Shown here piece by piece: positions 1 through 10,392 of a DNA stretch of 40,000 bases (position 1 is the first letter of the stretch; the number at the start of each line of letters is the position of its first letter). The translations under genes and the position numbers were made by a program. The notes beneath the pieces were generated by a model, which made no database searches, had not been told where the DNA came from, and worked only from the letters and a program-made list of their open reading frames with translations. Source of the stretch: Prorocentrum cordatum (taxonomy: Eukaryota; Sar; Dinophyceae; Prorocentrales; Prorocentraceae); the NCBI GenBank assembly GCA_963575745.1, contig CAUYUJ010016895.1:80007-120006 (forward strand). The letters are read 5' to 3'.

Positions 1-60
1 ACCGAAGGCCCCAGTGGCGCAGTTCGCATGCGGTTCCCCCACGTCGGCGCATAGCGCTTA
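1..60 (+). repeat. Partial unit of the 90-bp GGGAGCTCCA/CCCCAGTGGC repeat
   Basis: ACCGAAGGCCCCAGTGGC and TTCGCATGCGGTTCC match units at 9.45-10.1 kb and 18.8-19.4 kb. The unit is cut by the window edge. Confidence 0.6.
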
Positions 61-304
61 ACCTTTCGAGCGCACGCGTGACGCTCACCGTTTTCTGGTA
101 CAGCCCAGACGCTGAAATAAGGACCACTTGTGGCTCAGTCGGGTGTCTGGTTTTCGGGCGGCTGTGTAGGGTTGGGTCGGGGAGCCTGTTCGTTGCCGAG
201 GCTCGGGGTTGCCAAACGCAAGCCATTTCGTTCCATGTTCAGCGTTCCTTTCCAGATCTCAGACGCCCGACGTCGATATTTGTTTCACAACGCGGCGGAC
301 AAGA

Positions 305-410
305 GGTCTGTACCTCTTCCCGTGGACCAGCTTTTCATCCTGAGCTGGGTTTGCCGGTCGAGGCCCGAGAAGGGCCCCCGGAGGCCGAATCTTGCAGAAC
401 GAGGTGATTG
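305..410 (+). repeat. Dispersed repeat 'CCGGCTTTTCATCC', partial
   Basis: GACCAGCTTTTCATCCTGAG and GGGCCCCCGGAGGCCGAA match the fuller copies at 16.5 and 39.7 kb. Confidence 0.55.
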
Positions 411-841
411 CCAGCGTGGACCTCAAACTGTTGGATGTTGTATTGTGGACGTGGGAGCTATGCAGTGTCATCGGTGAGGTGTGATCTGTGTGGTGTGATA
501 TGTGAGGTTACGGTTTGCGGCGCAATGTACATTGTGCAATCTATTTGGTGCGAGTCATGCGGTGTAAGCTATGTGCTGCAGCCCAAGTGGTATGAGCTAT
601 GTTGTATCAACTATGTGGTGCAATCTAAGTCGTGCAAGCCATGTAGTGCAGTCTATGTGGCATTTGTTGGAAGCTGTGTGATGCAGCCTATGTAGTGTGA
701 GCTGCGATGTGCGAGCCAGCGCACGCACGGTGCGCCACGAGGCGGGCACGGGCGGCAACGCGGCGACACCTCGCTGGACCCATCCCAGTCCTGAGTGGTA
801 CAAGTCAGGATGGCCCCATGAGTGCAAGCACCGTTTGGGGA
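411..841 (-). mobile_element. Composite satellite element, copy C1 (reverse orientation)
   Basis: Read on the minus strand: a hairpin block with GGTGCTTGCACTC (821-841), one GC-rich array unit (about 716-780), a 14-bp satellite (about 455-716; plus-strand unit near AAGCTATGTGGTGC) and an end block near CCACGCTGGC (411-420). All four parts are in the same order in C2 and C3. Confidence 0.65.
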
Positions 842-1075
842 AAGTTGCCGTCGTGAGTGTTTCGCAACGCGAGGACGTGAGGGCTCAGCGTTCCTGATGT
901 CAGGCGATCGCAAACATGGATCAAGGCGGCGTTGATTAGCTACGGGTCCCGTTTCCAAAGGAAATCGCGGATTTCCGCCGCGAAACGAGGCGGCACCGGC
1001 CGCATTTTGGGGAGGCTCCAAATCCTCGAATCGGTAATCCATGCTTGCGCGCCCCCGATGATGGTACCTTCGGAC

Positions 1076-1185
1076 TGCCCAGGGAGGCGCACTGGCACGC
1101 ACCTGCTGGCTGCCCAGGGAAACGTCCTGGCACGGCAGGCACGCTCGGGCTGCCCAGGGAAGTGTCCTGGCAGGCAGCTTCGGGC
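1076..1185 (+). repeat. Short tandem repeat, about 39-bp unit, three copies
   Basis: CTGCCCAGGGA followed by CTGGCA recurs at 1076, 1112 and 1150 (for example GGCTGCCCAGGGAAACGTCC). Confidence 0.6.
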
Positions 1186-1489
1186 CGCTCGGGGCAGCGC
1201 TCCGGGGTGGGCACCTCTTGCCCCCCATGCGGCCGCCGCCGCTGCAGGAGCCGCCGCAGGGCGGGCACGCGCCCGTGGTCCTGACCTGGCCCTACGCCGC
1301 GGACCGCGTGGCCGAGCTCGACCTGCAGGCGCTCCCCGCCGCCCGCGTCTGGCCGCCCCCCCCCGCGGGTCGGCCGAGATCCGACGTTTCGCAAAACGTA
1401 CTGAAGATCTGGACGTCCAAAGTCTGCTGCCTGGGCCACGCCGCGCGAGTCGCGATCCTCTCGGCACCCCCGCAGGTGACCCAAGACAA

Positions 1490-1663
1490 CCCTGAGATCC
1501 GACGTGGCAACAAAGTTGCAGCACCGTGACAAATCACGACGGAAGTCCCGGACCCCATCTTTCTGCACCAGTTTTCGAGCCGGATCGATCCGTGAGGGCC
1601 CCGTGGCCCAAAGCTGGGCGAAAACGTCCGGCTCGAAGAAATGGAGTCGCCAGGATCTCAGGG
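1490..1663 (+). mobile_element. MITE, family 'CCCTGAGATCC', copy 1
   Basis: A 174-bp element with perfect 11-bp terminal inverted repeats: CCCTGAGATCC at 1490-1500 and GGATCTCAGGG at 1653-1663. The inside is shared with three other copies in this window (for example CCCATCTTTCTGC, TTTTCGAGCCGGATCGATC, AACGTCCGGCTCGAA). No target-site duplication is obvious. Non-coding; ORFs through it are accidental. Confidence 0.75.
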
Positions 1664-1857
1664 CGGCGGCCGCACGCCGCGCTGCTGGCGGCCTCGCGCC
1701 CCCCCCCCCCAGGCATCGGCAACGCCTTGGCATCATCCAGGCGGAGGCTCTGCGCCGCCTTCGGCCCGTTTCTTGGGGGCCCGTTTTTGGGGGGAGGGCC
1801 CGCGGCCAGCCGAGAACGACTCTCGGGACGGGAAGCAGGTCCGAGAACGGCTCGAGG

Positions 1858-2058
1858 CGCAGGAGGAGGAGGAGGAGGAGGAGGAGGAGGAGGAAGAGGA
1901 GGAGGAGGAGGAGGAGGAGGAGGAGGAGGAGGAGGAGGAGGAGGAGGGGGAGGGGAGGCGGAGAAGGAGGAGGAGGGGGAGGGGAAGGAGGAGGCGGAGG
2001 AGGAGGGAGGAGGAAGAGGAGGAGGAGGAGGGAGGAGGAGGAGAAGGAGGAGGGGTTA
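1858..2058 (+). repeat. (GAG)n purine tract
   Basis: About 200 bp of GAG/GGA triplets with scattered G and A changes. Frames read as poly-Glu, poly-Arg and poly-Gly. Confidence 0.9.
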
Positions 2059-2450
2059 AACACGAAGTGTTGCATGTAACAATTGTCAGTGCGAGGGCGG
2101 CGGGGGACCACATGGTCTTATCCCTCCGCCAAGCCTCTGGGGGGCCGAATTCAGCCTTGTCCCAGAGGCTCATGGCAATAGGGGGGACATTCCGTCCTTA
2201 TCCCGCGCCGTGGCTTCTCCCAGGTATTCCTGGCCAAAGATGCCCATGTAGCTCCCTAAGTTGCCTCCCATCCTGCACTATCCTGTCTTGCCTTGCTTAA
2301 CATCGTTTCCCCAATTCGGCTTGCCCTGTCGTTCGTTGTAGGAGTCTTCGGGGCTTCCCATCTCTTCCCATATTTTGCATGTCTATTGCTATTTCAAGTT
2401 CATGCGAAGTTGTGAACTTGACTTTCCCACCGCATCCCTCCCTGGGGGGG

Positions 2451-2544
2451 TCCAGCAGTCGTCACAGACGTGACCAGACCAATCCTGGAGCGGGGGGTCC
2501 GGCAGTCGTCACAGACGTGACCGGACCAATCCCGGAGCAGGGCC
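2451..2544 (+). repeat. 47-bp direct duplication
   Basis: TCCAGCAGTCGTCACAGACG at 2451 recurs as TCCGGCAGTCGTCACAGACG at 2498, both followed by GACC and CCAATC. The core GTCACAGACGTGAC is a small inverted repeat. Confidence 0.75.
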
Positions 2545-2611
2545 GCACCGCAATGGATAATTGAGGCCGGAGTAGTACATGGGCGGTTGGGCGGGACAGC
2601 ACGTACATAAG

Positions 2612-2790
2612 TGTTGGAGGAGGAGGAGGAGGAGGACGGGTAGCAGGTGGAGGGGGGTGTCGGTGGATGATGAGGAGGAGGACAGCTGTGGGGAGGACGG
2701 GAAGATGGGGAAGAGGAGGCGGATGACGAAGGACGAGGAGGAGGAGGAGGAAGATGAGGAGAAGGAAGAGGAGGAGGAAGAGAAGGAAGA
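2612..2790 (+). repeat. GAG/GAT purine-rich tract
   Basis: Interrupted GAGGAG and GATGAG runs on the + strand. Confidence 0.8.
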
Positions 2791-2956
2791 GGGCTGTCGC
2801 ACTTCGGCACACACGCGACGGCTTGCATGGTCTGAGCGTGGCTCTCTTTTCCTCCAGGCCCTCCTCTGGCCCGCCATGGTGTTCCATCCATCGCGTACCA
2901 TCTTGGGATCATTGTCCTCCTCTATATCCGACTGTGCGAAGCCATGGTAAGATATC

Positions 2957-3121
2957 GAGGAGGAGGAGGAGGAGGAGGAGGAGGAGGAGGGGGATGAGGA
3001 GGAGGAGGAGGATGAGGATGAGCATAAGCATGAGGAGAAGGATGAGGATGAGGATGAGATGAGGATGAGGATGAAGATGAGGATGAGGATGAGGATGAGG
3101 ATGATGATGATGATGATGATC

Positions 3122-3157
<36 letters not shown>

Positions 3158-3343
3158 GTGATGGTAATGGTGATGGTGATGGTGATGGTGATGATGAGCA
3201 TGATGATCATGATGATCATGGTGATTATGATGGTGATGAAGCTGCTGACGCTGATGATGATGATGATGATGATGATGATGAGGATGAGGATGAGGATGAG
3301 GATGAGGATGAGGATGAGGATGAGGATGAGGATGAGGAGGAGG

Positions 3344-3397
<54 letters not shown>

Positions 3398-3485
3398 AGG
3401 AGGAGGAGGAGGAGGAGGAGGAAGCAGGAGGAGGAGGAGGAGGAGGAGGAGGAGGAGGAGGAGGAGGAGGAGGAGGAGGAGGAGC
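2957..3485 (+). repeat. Long GAG, GAT and GAGCAG compound microsatellite
   Basis: Over 500 bp in ordered blocks: GAG (2957-3010), GAGGAT (3010-3095), GAT (3100-3290), GAGGAT (3280-3335), GAGCAG (3337-3400), GAG (3400-3485). Frames read as poly-Asp, poly-Met and poly-His. Confidence 0.9.
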
Positions 3486-3824
3486 GGGCGCCCCCCCCGG
3501 CCCATTTCGTGCCCCACTCCACCTCGGTGCGCCCCGCCGACGGTCGCGCGCTACATGAGATCCCATCGTGGCCACCGCCCACAACATGTGCGGCGCGCGG
3601 CGGCGAGAACCGCATTGAAGGTACGGCCGAGCGCTGGCAAGGGAAAGCTGACCATCGTTCATGCGTGCACCATGCGTGCAAGTGTTGGATATTCAAGCTT
3701 CGGGACACAGCACTGTGTAGCACTCCCCGTGCGACCCTGCGGCGGCACTCCCCCCTCTCCCCCCGCTGGCCCCGTCCGGCGGTAGCCGTCGGGCGCCCTC
3801 CCGCCATCGTGCTTTGGGCGACCT

Positions 3825-3940
3825 CATTGCATGATTCCGACCGTGCGACCGTTCAACCCTCCTGTTGCCGGGGGCCCCTTCCGAACCACTGTCCCCGTCC
3901 CCATTGCATTACGTACTCCGACCGTGCGACCGTCCGGCGG
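3825..3940 (+). repeat. 77-bp spaced direct repeat
   Basis: CATTGCAT, TCCGACCGTGCGACCGT occurs at 3825 and again at 3902. Confidence 0.6.
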
Positions 3941-4064
3941 CCCGATCCGCAGCCCAGACATCCTTAAGACGGCCACATGACGGCCCACAGAGGTCAACAA
4001 GTGACTGCCCCCCCACACGCCTGATTGTATTGGTCTTTGGCGTGGAATGATGTTCACATGTGCA

Positions 4065-4730
4065 AGGAGGAGGGATGGAGGAGCATGAGGAGGACGAGTA
4101 ATATCATGAAAATGAAGTTGAGGAGGAAGAGGCCGGAGGAGGGAGGAGGACTGACGGAGCTGGACGAGGAGGAGGAGGAGGAGGAGGAGGAGGAAGAGTA
4201 GGATGAGGGGAGTGGAAAGCAGGACGACAAGGAGGACGATGAATACTACAAGAACGAGCATGAGAAGAAAGGGGAGGATGCGGAAGATAATCAGGATGAG
4301 GATGAGGATGAGGATTAAGATGAGGAGCAGGAGGAGGAGAAGGAAGATGAGGAGGAGAAGGAGGAGGAGGAGGAGGCGGAGGAACATCAGGGATGACGTT
4401 TAAGATGGGGAACTTGGAGAAGAGGGGAGAGGAATAGGAAAAGGAAGAGGAAGATGAGGAGGAGGTGAATGAGAGACGATGGACTAGGGACGAGGGTCGT
4501 GGGACGGGGACCGATGGACGAGGGTCGGGGGACAAGGGTCGAGGGACGAGGGACGAGAGTCGAGGGACGGGGGTCGAGGGGCAAGTGTCGAGGGACGAGG
4601 AGGAGGAACAGGAGGAGGAGGAGGAGGAGGAAGAGGAGGAGGAGGAGGAGGAGGATGAGGAGGAGGAGGAGGAGGAGGAGGATCAGGAGGAGCAGGAAGG
4701 CGAGGATAAAACGAGGAGCACCAAAATAAG
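4065..4730 (+). repeat. GAG tracts around a heptamer minisatellite
   Basis: GAG/GAT tracts at 4065-4390 and 4590-4700 flank a 7-bp minisatellite (4485-4600) of alternating GGGACGA and GGGTCGA units. Confidence 0.8.
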
Positions 4731-4794
4731 AAGATTGTGGAGGACGACGAGGGTGGAGGGAGAAGGATACGGATTCGGATGACAACCATGAGAG

Positions 4795-5330
4795 GCTCCG
4801 CCGCCGCCTCCTTCTCCTCCTCGTGCCTCATCCCGCTCGTCGACTTCTTCGTCTTCCTCCTCCTCCTCATCCTCCTTCACCACACCGCTCCAGGCAGGCA
4901 GGCCTTTGTCTTTAAACGGAGAGTCCTGGATCCATATGGCTCACGCAGGGGTTTAGCTGTTTGCCTAGTGGTAGGATTTGCGCCCCCCGAGCGCCCTTGC
5001 CTTACCTCTCCTCCTCCTCCTCCTCTTCCTCCTTTCCTCCCTCCTCACCTCCTCCTCACCGCTCGCTCGTCGAGCATTCTCCCTCCTGCTCGTCGACGGC
5101 CACCGCTCCAAGTCTCCACGCCCCCAGCGTGCGCACCGCCAGAACCAGCAGCACGGACGGCTCTCGAGGCCGGGCCGCGAGGGAGTGGGGTCATCCCGCC
5201 ACCACCCCACGACGGACGACGGACGACGACCGGACGATTGACGACGACGACGACGACGCGGCGGCGGCGGGGCGGGCTGGCAGGGGGCGACGACGGCGAC
5301 GACGAAGCAAGCGACGCCGAAAAAAGCCGA
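4795..5330 (+). repeat. Pyrimidine-rich and CGACGA-rich stretch
   Basis: CTCCTC runs (4800-4880, 5005-5070), then GACGACGGACGACGAC (5215-5330). Open frames in several directions are low-complexity; no gene is supported. Confidence 0.6.
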
Positions 5331-5515
5331 CGACGAAGCCTCGGCATTTCATGCAGTGCCGCCGCTCCCGTGCCCACCCCGCGCCGCCTGGGGCGGGCTT
5401 CTTAGGGACGCCCCAGTCGCGTTTTTTCCGTCTCAGGACGCCCGACGACTCGCCGGTTCTCCCGCCCGCAGGCCCCCTCCGTGAGCCGACCGGGACCTGG
5501 GGCCGTCAAAAGGCG

Positions 5516-5522
5516 TTGTTTT

Positions 5523-5554
<32 letters not shown>

Positions 5555-5698
5555 TTTTTTGTTTTTTTTTTGGTGGTTGTTGTGTAGGGGGTTTTTTTTT
5601 TTTTTGTTTTTCTTTTTTGGGTTGGTTGGTGGCCTTTTGGGTGGTGGGTGTGTGCTGTTCTTTTTTTTTGTTTTTTTTTTTGTTTTCTTTTTTCTTGA
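5516..5698 (+). repeat. T/G-only tract
   Basis: About 180 bp consisting almost wholly of T and G, with T runs of up to 24 and almost no A or C. Confidence 0.9.
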
Positions 5699-6269
5699 TT
5701 CCGGATGGGAGAGGAGCGGGTCCCGAGGGCATGCCCTCACGTCATAGGAGGAAAGGGTCTCCCCACCGCTACCCCTCCCTCGTTTTCCCCTTTTCCCCTT
5801 TTTGGGGCCTCCTGGGCGGCCTTCGCCGCCACGGCTAGATTCGCCTCGAAATCTGGGTCCGAACGCACCCCAGGAGAGGTCCAGGGAGTAGCGGTGTCGG
5901 TACCGTTTGGTTTCCCCCGCCCCAGGGTCCGGGACCCGTTTCCCTCAGGGCCCGTACGGTGGGGGCGTTGGTTGAGGAGCGTGTGCAGGAGGCTTCAGAT
6001 CCTGGAGTATTCCTTATCTGATGAAGGCGGCGGTGAAACCCGTGGCCAAGCCACGAATGGCGCTCCGACGGCTTCCAGACCGTGAATTCCTTATCCAATG
6101 GTTCCCCAATGCCCTCACCGTATCTTTCATGCAAATCTGCCTGCTCCTCTCCCTGGTTGCTGCGTTGCCCAGAGGGCGCCATGCTCCCAGCGTTCCCAGG
6201 CCCCTCCAAAGCCCCTTTCAGTGCCCCTCCTGTGCGTGCTGGGTCCACGCCACCCGTCCCTCCTCCGTC
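5699..6269. other. No gene or repeat recognised
   Basis: Mixed-sequence DNA with short overlapping open frames on both strands; none shows a known motif. Confidence 0.4.
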
Positions 6270-6475
6270 ATCCGTCTTCGTTCCCTCGTCTTTCTCCTCC
6301 CACCTTCGTCTTCCTCCCCCCTCCCCCCTCGTTCTTAAGCTCCCTTCCCCTCCTCTCCCCCTCCTCTATCCTTCTCCTTTCTCCTCCTCCTTCTCCTCCT
6401 CCTCTTCTTTTCTCCGCCTCCTCCTTCCTTTTCCTCCTCCGTCTCCGTCCTCCTCCTGCTCCTCCCTCTAGTCGT
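6270..6475 (+). repeat. CTC pyrimidine tract
   Basis: Interrupted TCCTCC/CCTCCC runs up to the start of the GTC region. Confidence 0.75.
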
Positions 6476-6479
6476 CGCG

Positions 6480-6718
6480 GCCGCCGCCGTCTACAGCCGT
6501 GGTCGGTCTTGGGTAGTCCACGGCCGTCTCCGTCGGTCGTCGCCGCTTTTCGCCGTCGCTCATCGTTGCCCGTCGCCGTCGCTCGTCATCGGTCGGTCGG
6601 TCGTCGTGGCGGGGCGGTCGGTCGTCGCCGTGGTCGGTCGGTCGTCGCCGTCGTCTATCGTCGTTCGTCGTCGCCGTTGCCGTCGCCGTTGCCGTCGCCT
6701 TCGCCGTCGCCGCCGACG

Positions 6719-6765
<47 letters not shown>

Positions 6766-6777
6766 GCCGTCGTCACC

Positions 6778-6815
<38 letters not shown>

Positions 6816-6868
6816 AATCGTCGTCGATATCGTCGGCGGCGTCGTCGTTGTCGTCGGTTCTTCGTCAT

Positions 6869-6919
<51 letters not shown>

Positions 6920-6940
6920 GGTCTGTCTGTTTGTCGGTCG
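6480..6940 (+). repeat. GTC triplet tract followed by (GTCT)n
   Basis: GTC/CGT triplets with GCC interruptions (6480-6865), then a tetranucleotide GTCT array (6870-6935). Confidence 0.9.
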
Positions 6941-7059
6941 CCGCCGTGGGCCGTCGTCGCTCCCCCCCCGCGAGGTGTGGCGGTTGGGCCCTGGGCCACG
7001 GTGCCCGTCGGGAGCTGCGCGCTGGTCAAGGTGGGCAAAAGCGCCCGGGCCCGTGACCG

Positions 7060-7300
7060 TCACCTGGGCGGGGGGGGTAAAAGGGGGGGATGGGCGGCCT
7101 CGGCCAGGGAGGAGGGGCCGCCCTCTGAGGAGGTTGGGGGTCCTCGGAGGAGGTCGGAGGTCCTCGGAGGAGGTGGAGGCAGGAGGAGGAGGAGGAGGAG
7201 GAGAAGGAGGAGGAGGAGGAGGAGGAGGAGGAGGAGAAGAAGGTAGGTCCTCGGAGGAGGTCGGAGGTCCTCCTCTTCGGAAGAGGAGGAGGTTGGAGGA
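7060..7300 (+). repeat. G runs and GGA tract
   Basis: G runs at 7068-7095 are followed by GTCCTCGGAGGAGGTCGGAG repeats and a (GGA)n core (7180-7230). Confidence 0.75.
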
Positions 7301-7899
7301 GGGGACACGCCTACGCCTGCTTACAGCGCTGCGCCTGCTCGCTGCGCCCCACGAGGATGCGGTGGGGCTGCGCCTCGCGCCCCGCCTGCTCGCTCCAGCT
7401 CGCCCGCCTGGGGCCTCCCTGCCCAGCGAGGGCGCTCCCTCCCCGTGCGGCCTGGGGAGCCGCGGCCGCCGAGGCCACTTCAAGAGCGCCTTGCGCCCGG
7501 CTGCCTCGGCTCGCACGGTTGGGCTGGTGGCCGCCAGGCATGCAGGGGCCCAGCGGCTCGCAGCAGCCAGCGCTTGCTGGCTCAACCGCGGCTCACAATC
7601 ACTTCGGCGTGCACGTGCCACGCTTGCTTGCAGCGGTACAGACAAGGTGCCCCGTGCACGGTGGTACCGCCCAGGTGCTGCGTCCAGGGTGCGTACATAT
7701 GCTACGGCTGAGTGGCCCCGCCGCTCCACCCACCTCCCCTCCTCCTCCATCCGCGGCCAGAGGTGGTATTGGAGAGTGCTGGTTGCCTCCCCCTCCTTCC
7801 TCCCCCCCTCCGGAAAGGGCGGCCCCGCCCCGGCCCTGGCCGCGACCGCGCGCGTCGGGCGCGGGGCGCGCCCTGTGGGTGACGCGAGATAGCGCTGCG
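7301..7899. other. GC-rich DNA, no gene recognised
   Basis: All six frames have partly overlapping open stretches, as expected from high GC. No domain was recognised. Confidence 0.4.
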
Positions 7900-7902
7900 T
7901 AA

Positions 7903-8102
7903 GTAAGGCTGGAGGAGGGGAACGGTTCGCCCGTCTGCCGGCGCATGCTCTTCTCCTTCGAGAGCCTCGTGGTCACCACGGTGCTGCAGGCGTGGCATGT
8001 GGGCACCCTGCTGAGGAGCTGCCAGGGTGGGCCCTCGGGATGGGGTCGAGAGATCCGCGGACCACGTCGTGAACACAAGCAGTACGTCCGGGGGTTTGGG
8101 TG
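7903..8102 (+). other. Possible unassigned exon-like open frame
   Basis: One frame reads RMLFSFESLVVTTVLQAWHV then GTLLRSCQ, with G/C-rich third positions and ordinary residue composition, unlike the surrounding repeats. It closes at TGA 8100-8102 and opens after a stop near 7899. No family was recognised; it could be chance or a gene fragment. Confidence 0.25.
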
Positions 8103-8261
8103 AGACAGTTTTTCCCAATCATCCCATGGTGTTGAGCATTCTTTTTGAAGAGACAGCGCCCCGCGTCTCCTCCTTCCTCCTCCTCATCCTTCCTCCTCCC
8201 CCTTCCCCCCTCCTCCCATCCCTGCCTCTGCTCTCCGCGTGTCAATTTCAGCACACCCCTC

Positions 8262-8440
8262 ACACGTATCGTGGTCCACGGGGAGCTCCACGCAAGGCCC
8301 CAGTGGCAGGGTCCGCATGCAGTTCCGCCCACCATCTTGGCGCCGCATCACGCTCTTCGTGGCCCCGTAGGGAGCTCCACCTACGTCCCCCAGTGGCGGG
8401 ATCCGCATGCTGTTCCACTTCATTTGGGCAAATCTCTCAC
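8262..8440 (+). repeat. 90-bp repeat family, two units
   Basis: Contains CACGGGGAGCTCCACGCAAG, CCCCAGTGGCAGGGTCCGCA and CGTGGCCCCGTAGGGAGCTC, as in the larger arrays. Confidence 0.65.
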
Positions 8441-8520
8441 CTCTATGGTATCTTCACAGGGGACGATGCAAGATGGTGTAATCACACAGCAGATATGATT
8501 CAATCCCCCCTGTGCAGTTC

Positions 8521-9125
8521 CAGGTAAGTCTGGAGTCTGTGATTGACAAGCTTGGGAAGGCTAATGGACAAGTGCGCTCTCAAGAGACAGGGCCGCACAC
8601 AACGGCGAGGAATGCACTTACCAAAAAGATACAGCAGCTGGTCGCAGTGTTGATTCGGGTTGTATTTTAGACCGAGTTGAACGACTTCAACGTATAATGG
8701 TATGCGCGGAACCTCCCATTACGTCAACAGTGGACGAAGTGCTCAGCGATTTGTCGGTGAGATCGCATGAAACCTCGGGGAAGTTCGGTGGATCCGTCCA
8801 CAGCGAGGCTCGTCTGGAAGCCCTGTCCGAGAATGGAGGGCAGGACGTCGCCAAACAGGATGTGATTTTGGATGCCAGTGGTACTGGCACGAGCTCTTCA
8901 AAATGGGTTGGTGAATGCGTATCTCTTTCCAGCAACAGGGTGAAACAGCTTTGCGTCATATCGGCAATCGCAGGAAACGGAACGGAAGTTGCGAGCATTA
9001 TTGGCGAACGAAGGCGGCTCTCCCCAGAACAGGTCCACGTTGACGGCTTTGACTTGACAAGGCAGCGTAGGGGACATATAACATGTTATTGCAAGTTTGC
9101 CCCAGCGCGTGGACATCACGAATGA
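8521..9125 (+). other. Possible unassigned coding fragment
   Basis: Less GC-biased, non-repetitive DNA. An open frame ending at 8669 reads SLESVIDKLGKANGQVRS and TARNALTKKIQQLVAVLIR. A second frame, with an ATG at 8697, runs 142 residues to 9125 (VCAEPPITSTVDEVLSDLSV ... EVASIIGERRRLSPEQ). CAG|GTAAGT at 8521 looks like a strong 5' splice site and TTTTAG ends at 8669, so 8524-8669 could be an intron instead. No domain was recognised. Confidence 0.3.
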
Positions 9126-9129
9126 AAAT

Positions 9130-9447
9130 GACACGAACGGGTTTGACAATGAATTTGGAGATCCACACAGGTCGTGCTTTGGGGTAATGGTGAATGGTTT
9201 GCGCGACGATTCACAGCGGAATCAAAGTCCTGTCTGCGGCTCATGCAAACATAATCTTCATTGAGGTGATGTGGCAGGGAACCACTGCGTGCATGTCGTA
9301 CTGTCCCGTTTGAGCATGGCATTCGTTCAAGGGCAACGTACAGCGCAAGCAGTTCGGAGCCTCTCGGGGCTACGGCCCCTCCCGCCTCCTCTTCACAGGG
9401 CCGCGCCTCGGTGCGGGCACGGCGGTCTCGTCCCCCCTCGCCTCTCA
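9130..9447. other. No gene or repeat recognised
   Basis: Non-repetitive, moderate-GC DNA between the 8.5-9.1-kb fragment and the 90-bp array. Confidence 0.35.
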
Positions 9448-10150
9448 TACGCTCCGTGGCTCCATGGACAGCTCCACCCTGCGGCTCCAGTGGCAGGGTC
9501 CGCAAGCAGTTTCACCCCCATCTGGGTGCACCCCTCGCAAGTTTCGTGGCCCATGGGGAACACCCAGGGCCCCAGTGGCAGGACACTCTCGGCGCACCCC
9601 TCGCACGCTCCGTGGCCCCATAGAGAGCCCCACCCAAGGTTCCAGTGGCAGGATCCGCATGCAGTTCCACCCCCCATCTCGGCACACCCCTCACACGTCT
9701 CGTGGTCCCCTAGGGAGCTCCATCGAGGACCACTGTGGTGGGATCCGCATGCAGTTCCACCCACCATCTCCGCACACCCCCCACAAGTTTCGTGGCCCCA
9801 CAGGGAGCTCCACCGAAGACCCCAGTAGGGTCCGCAAGCAGTTGCACCCCCTGTCAAGGCACAGCGCTCCCACGTCGCTTGGCCCCGTAGGGAGCTCCAT
9901 CGAAGACCACTGTGGTGGGATCCGCACGCAGTTCCACCCACCATCTCGGCACACTTCTCACAAGGTTCGTGGCCCCACGGGGAGCTCCACCGAAGGCCCC
10001 AGTGGCTGCGCTCGCATGGCGCACCCGCACACGAACCAGCTCACCCCTCACAAGTTTCGTGACCCCTTTATTCGGGAGCTGCCCCTCGTTCGTCCCACCT
10101 GCCTTGCGGTACTCGCGCCCGCGTATGATTGTGTCCTTCGCCAGGATAAT
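9448..10150 (+). repeat. 90-bp tandem repeat array 1 with a unique 3' tail
   Basis: Units run GGGAGCTCCACCGAAG, CCCCAGTGGCAGGGTCCGCA, TGCAGTTCCACCC, TCTCGGCACACCCCTCACA, CGTGGCCCC. Unit starts are 87-90 bp apart (GGAGCTC at 9714, 9804, 9891 and 9981). The period is a multiple of three, so a frame stays open through several units; I do not take it as a gene. The array ends in a tail (10076-10135, GAGCTGCCCCTCGTTCGTCC) shared with array 2. Confidence 0.75.
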
Positions 10151-10302
10151 TCAGTTCTGGGGGCGAATCCTTCCTGGGCTCCCACCGTCGCCACGGCTGG
10201 ATCCGCCTCGACTTGGACCAGGGGCGCTCTAGGACATCTGGGGGTCGATCCGCTCCCCTCGGGCGGCCAGCCATTGCGTAATTCAAACAGGGCGATTGCC
10301 AC

Positions 10303-10310
10303 CGTCGTTA

Positions 10311-10343
<33 letters not shown>

Positions 10344-10354
10344 CTCTCGTCGTC

Positions 10355-10392
<38 letters not shown>

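Noticed and set aside
936-2111. 391-residue minus-strand open frame
   Set aside because: Its core is poly-Leu/Pro from the GAG tract and its ends lie in a MITE and GC-rich DNA; no domain.
2509-3807. 432-residue minus-strand open frame
   Set aside because: Almost entirely Ser, Leu and Ile runs translated from GAG/GAT microsatellite.
6606-7892. 428-residue plus-strand open frame
   Set aside because: Driven by GTC, GTCT and GGA repeats; the non-repeat end has no recognisable motif.
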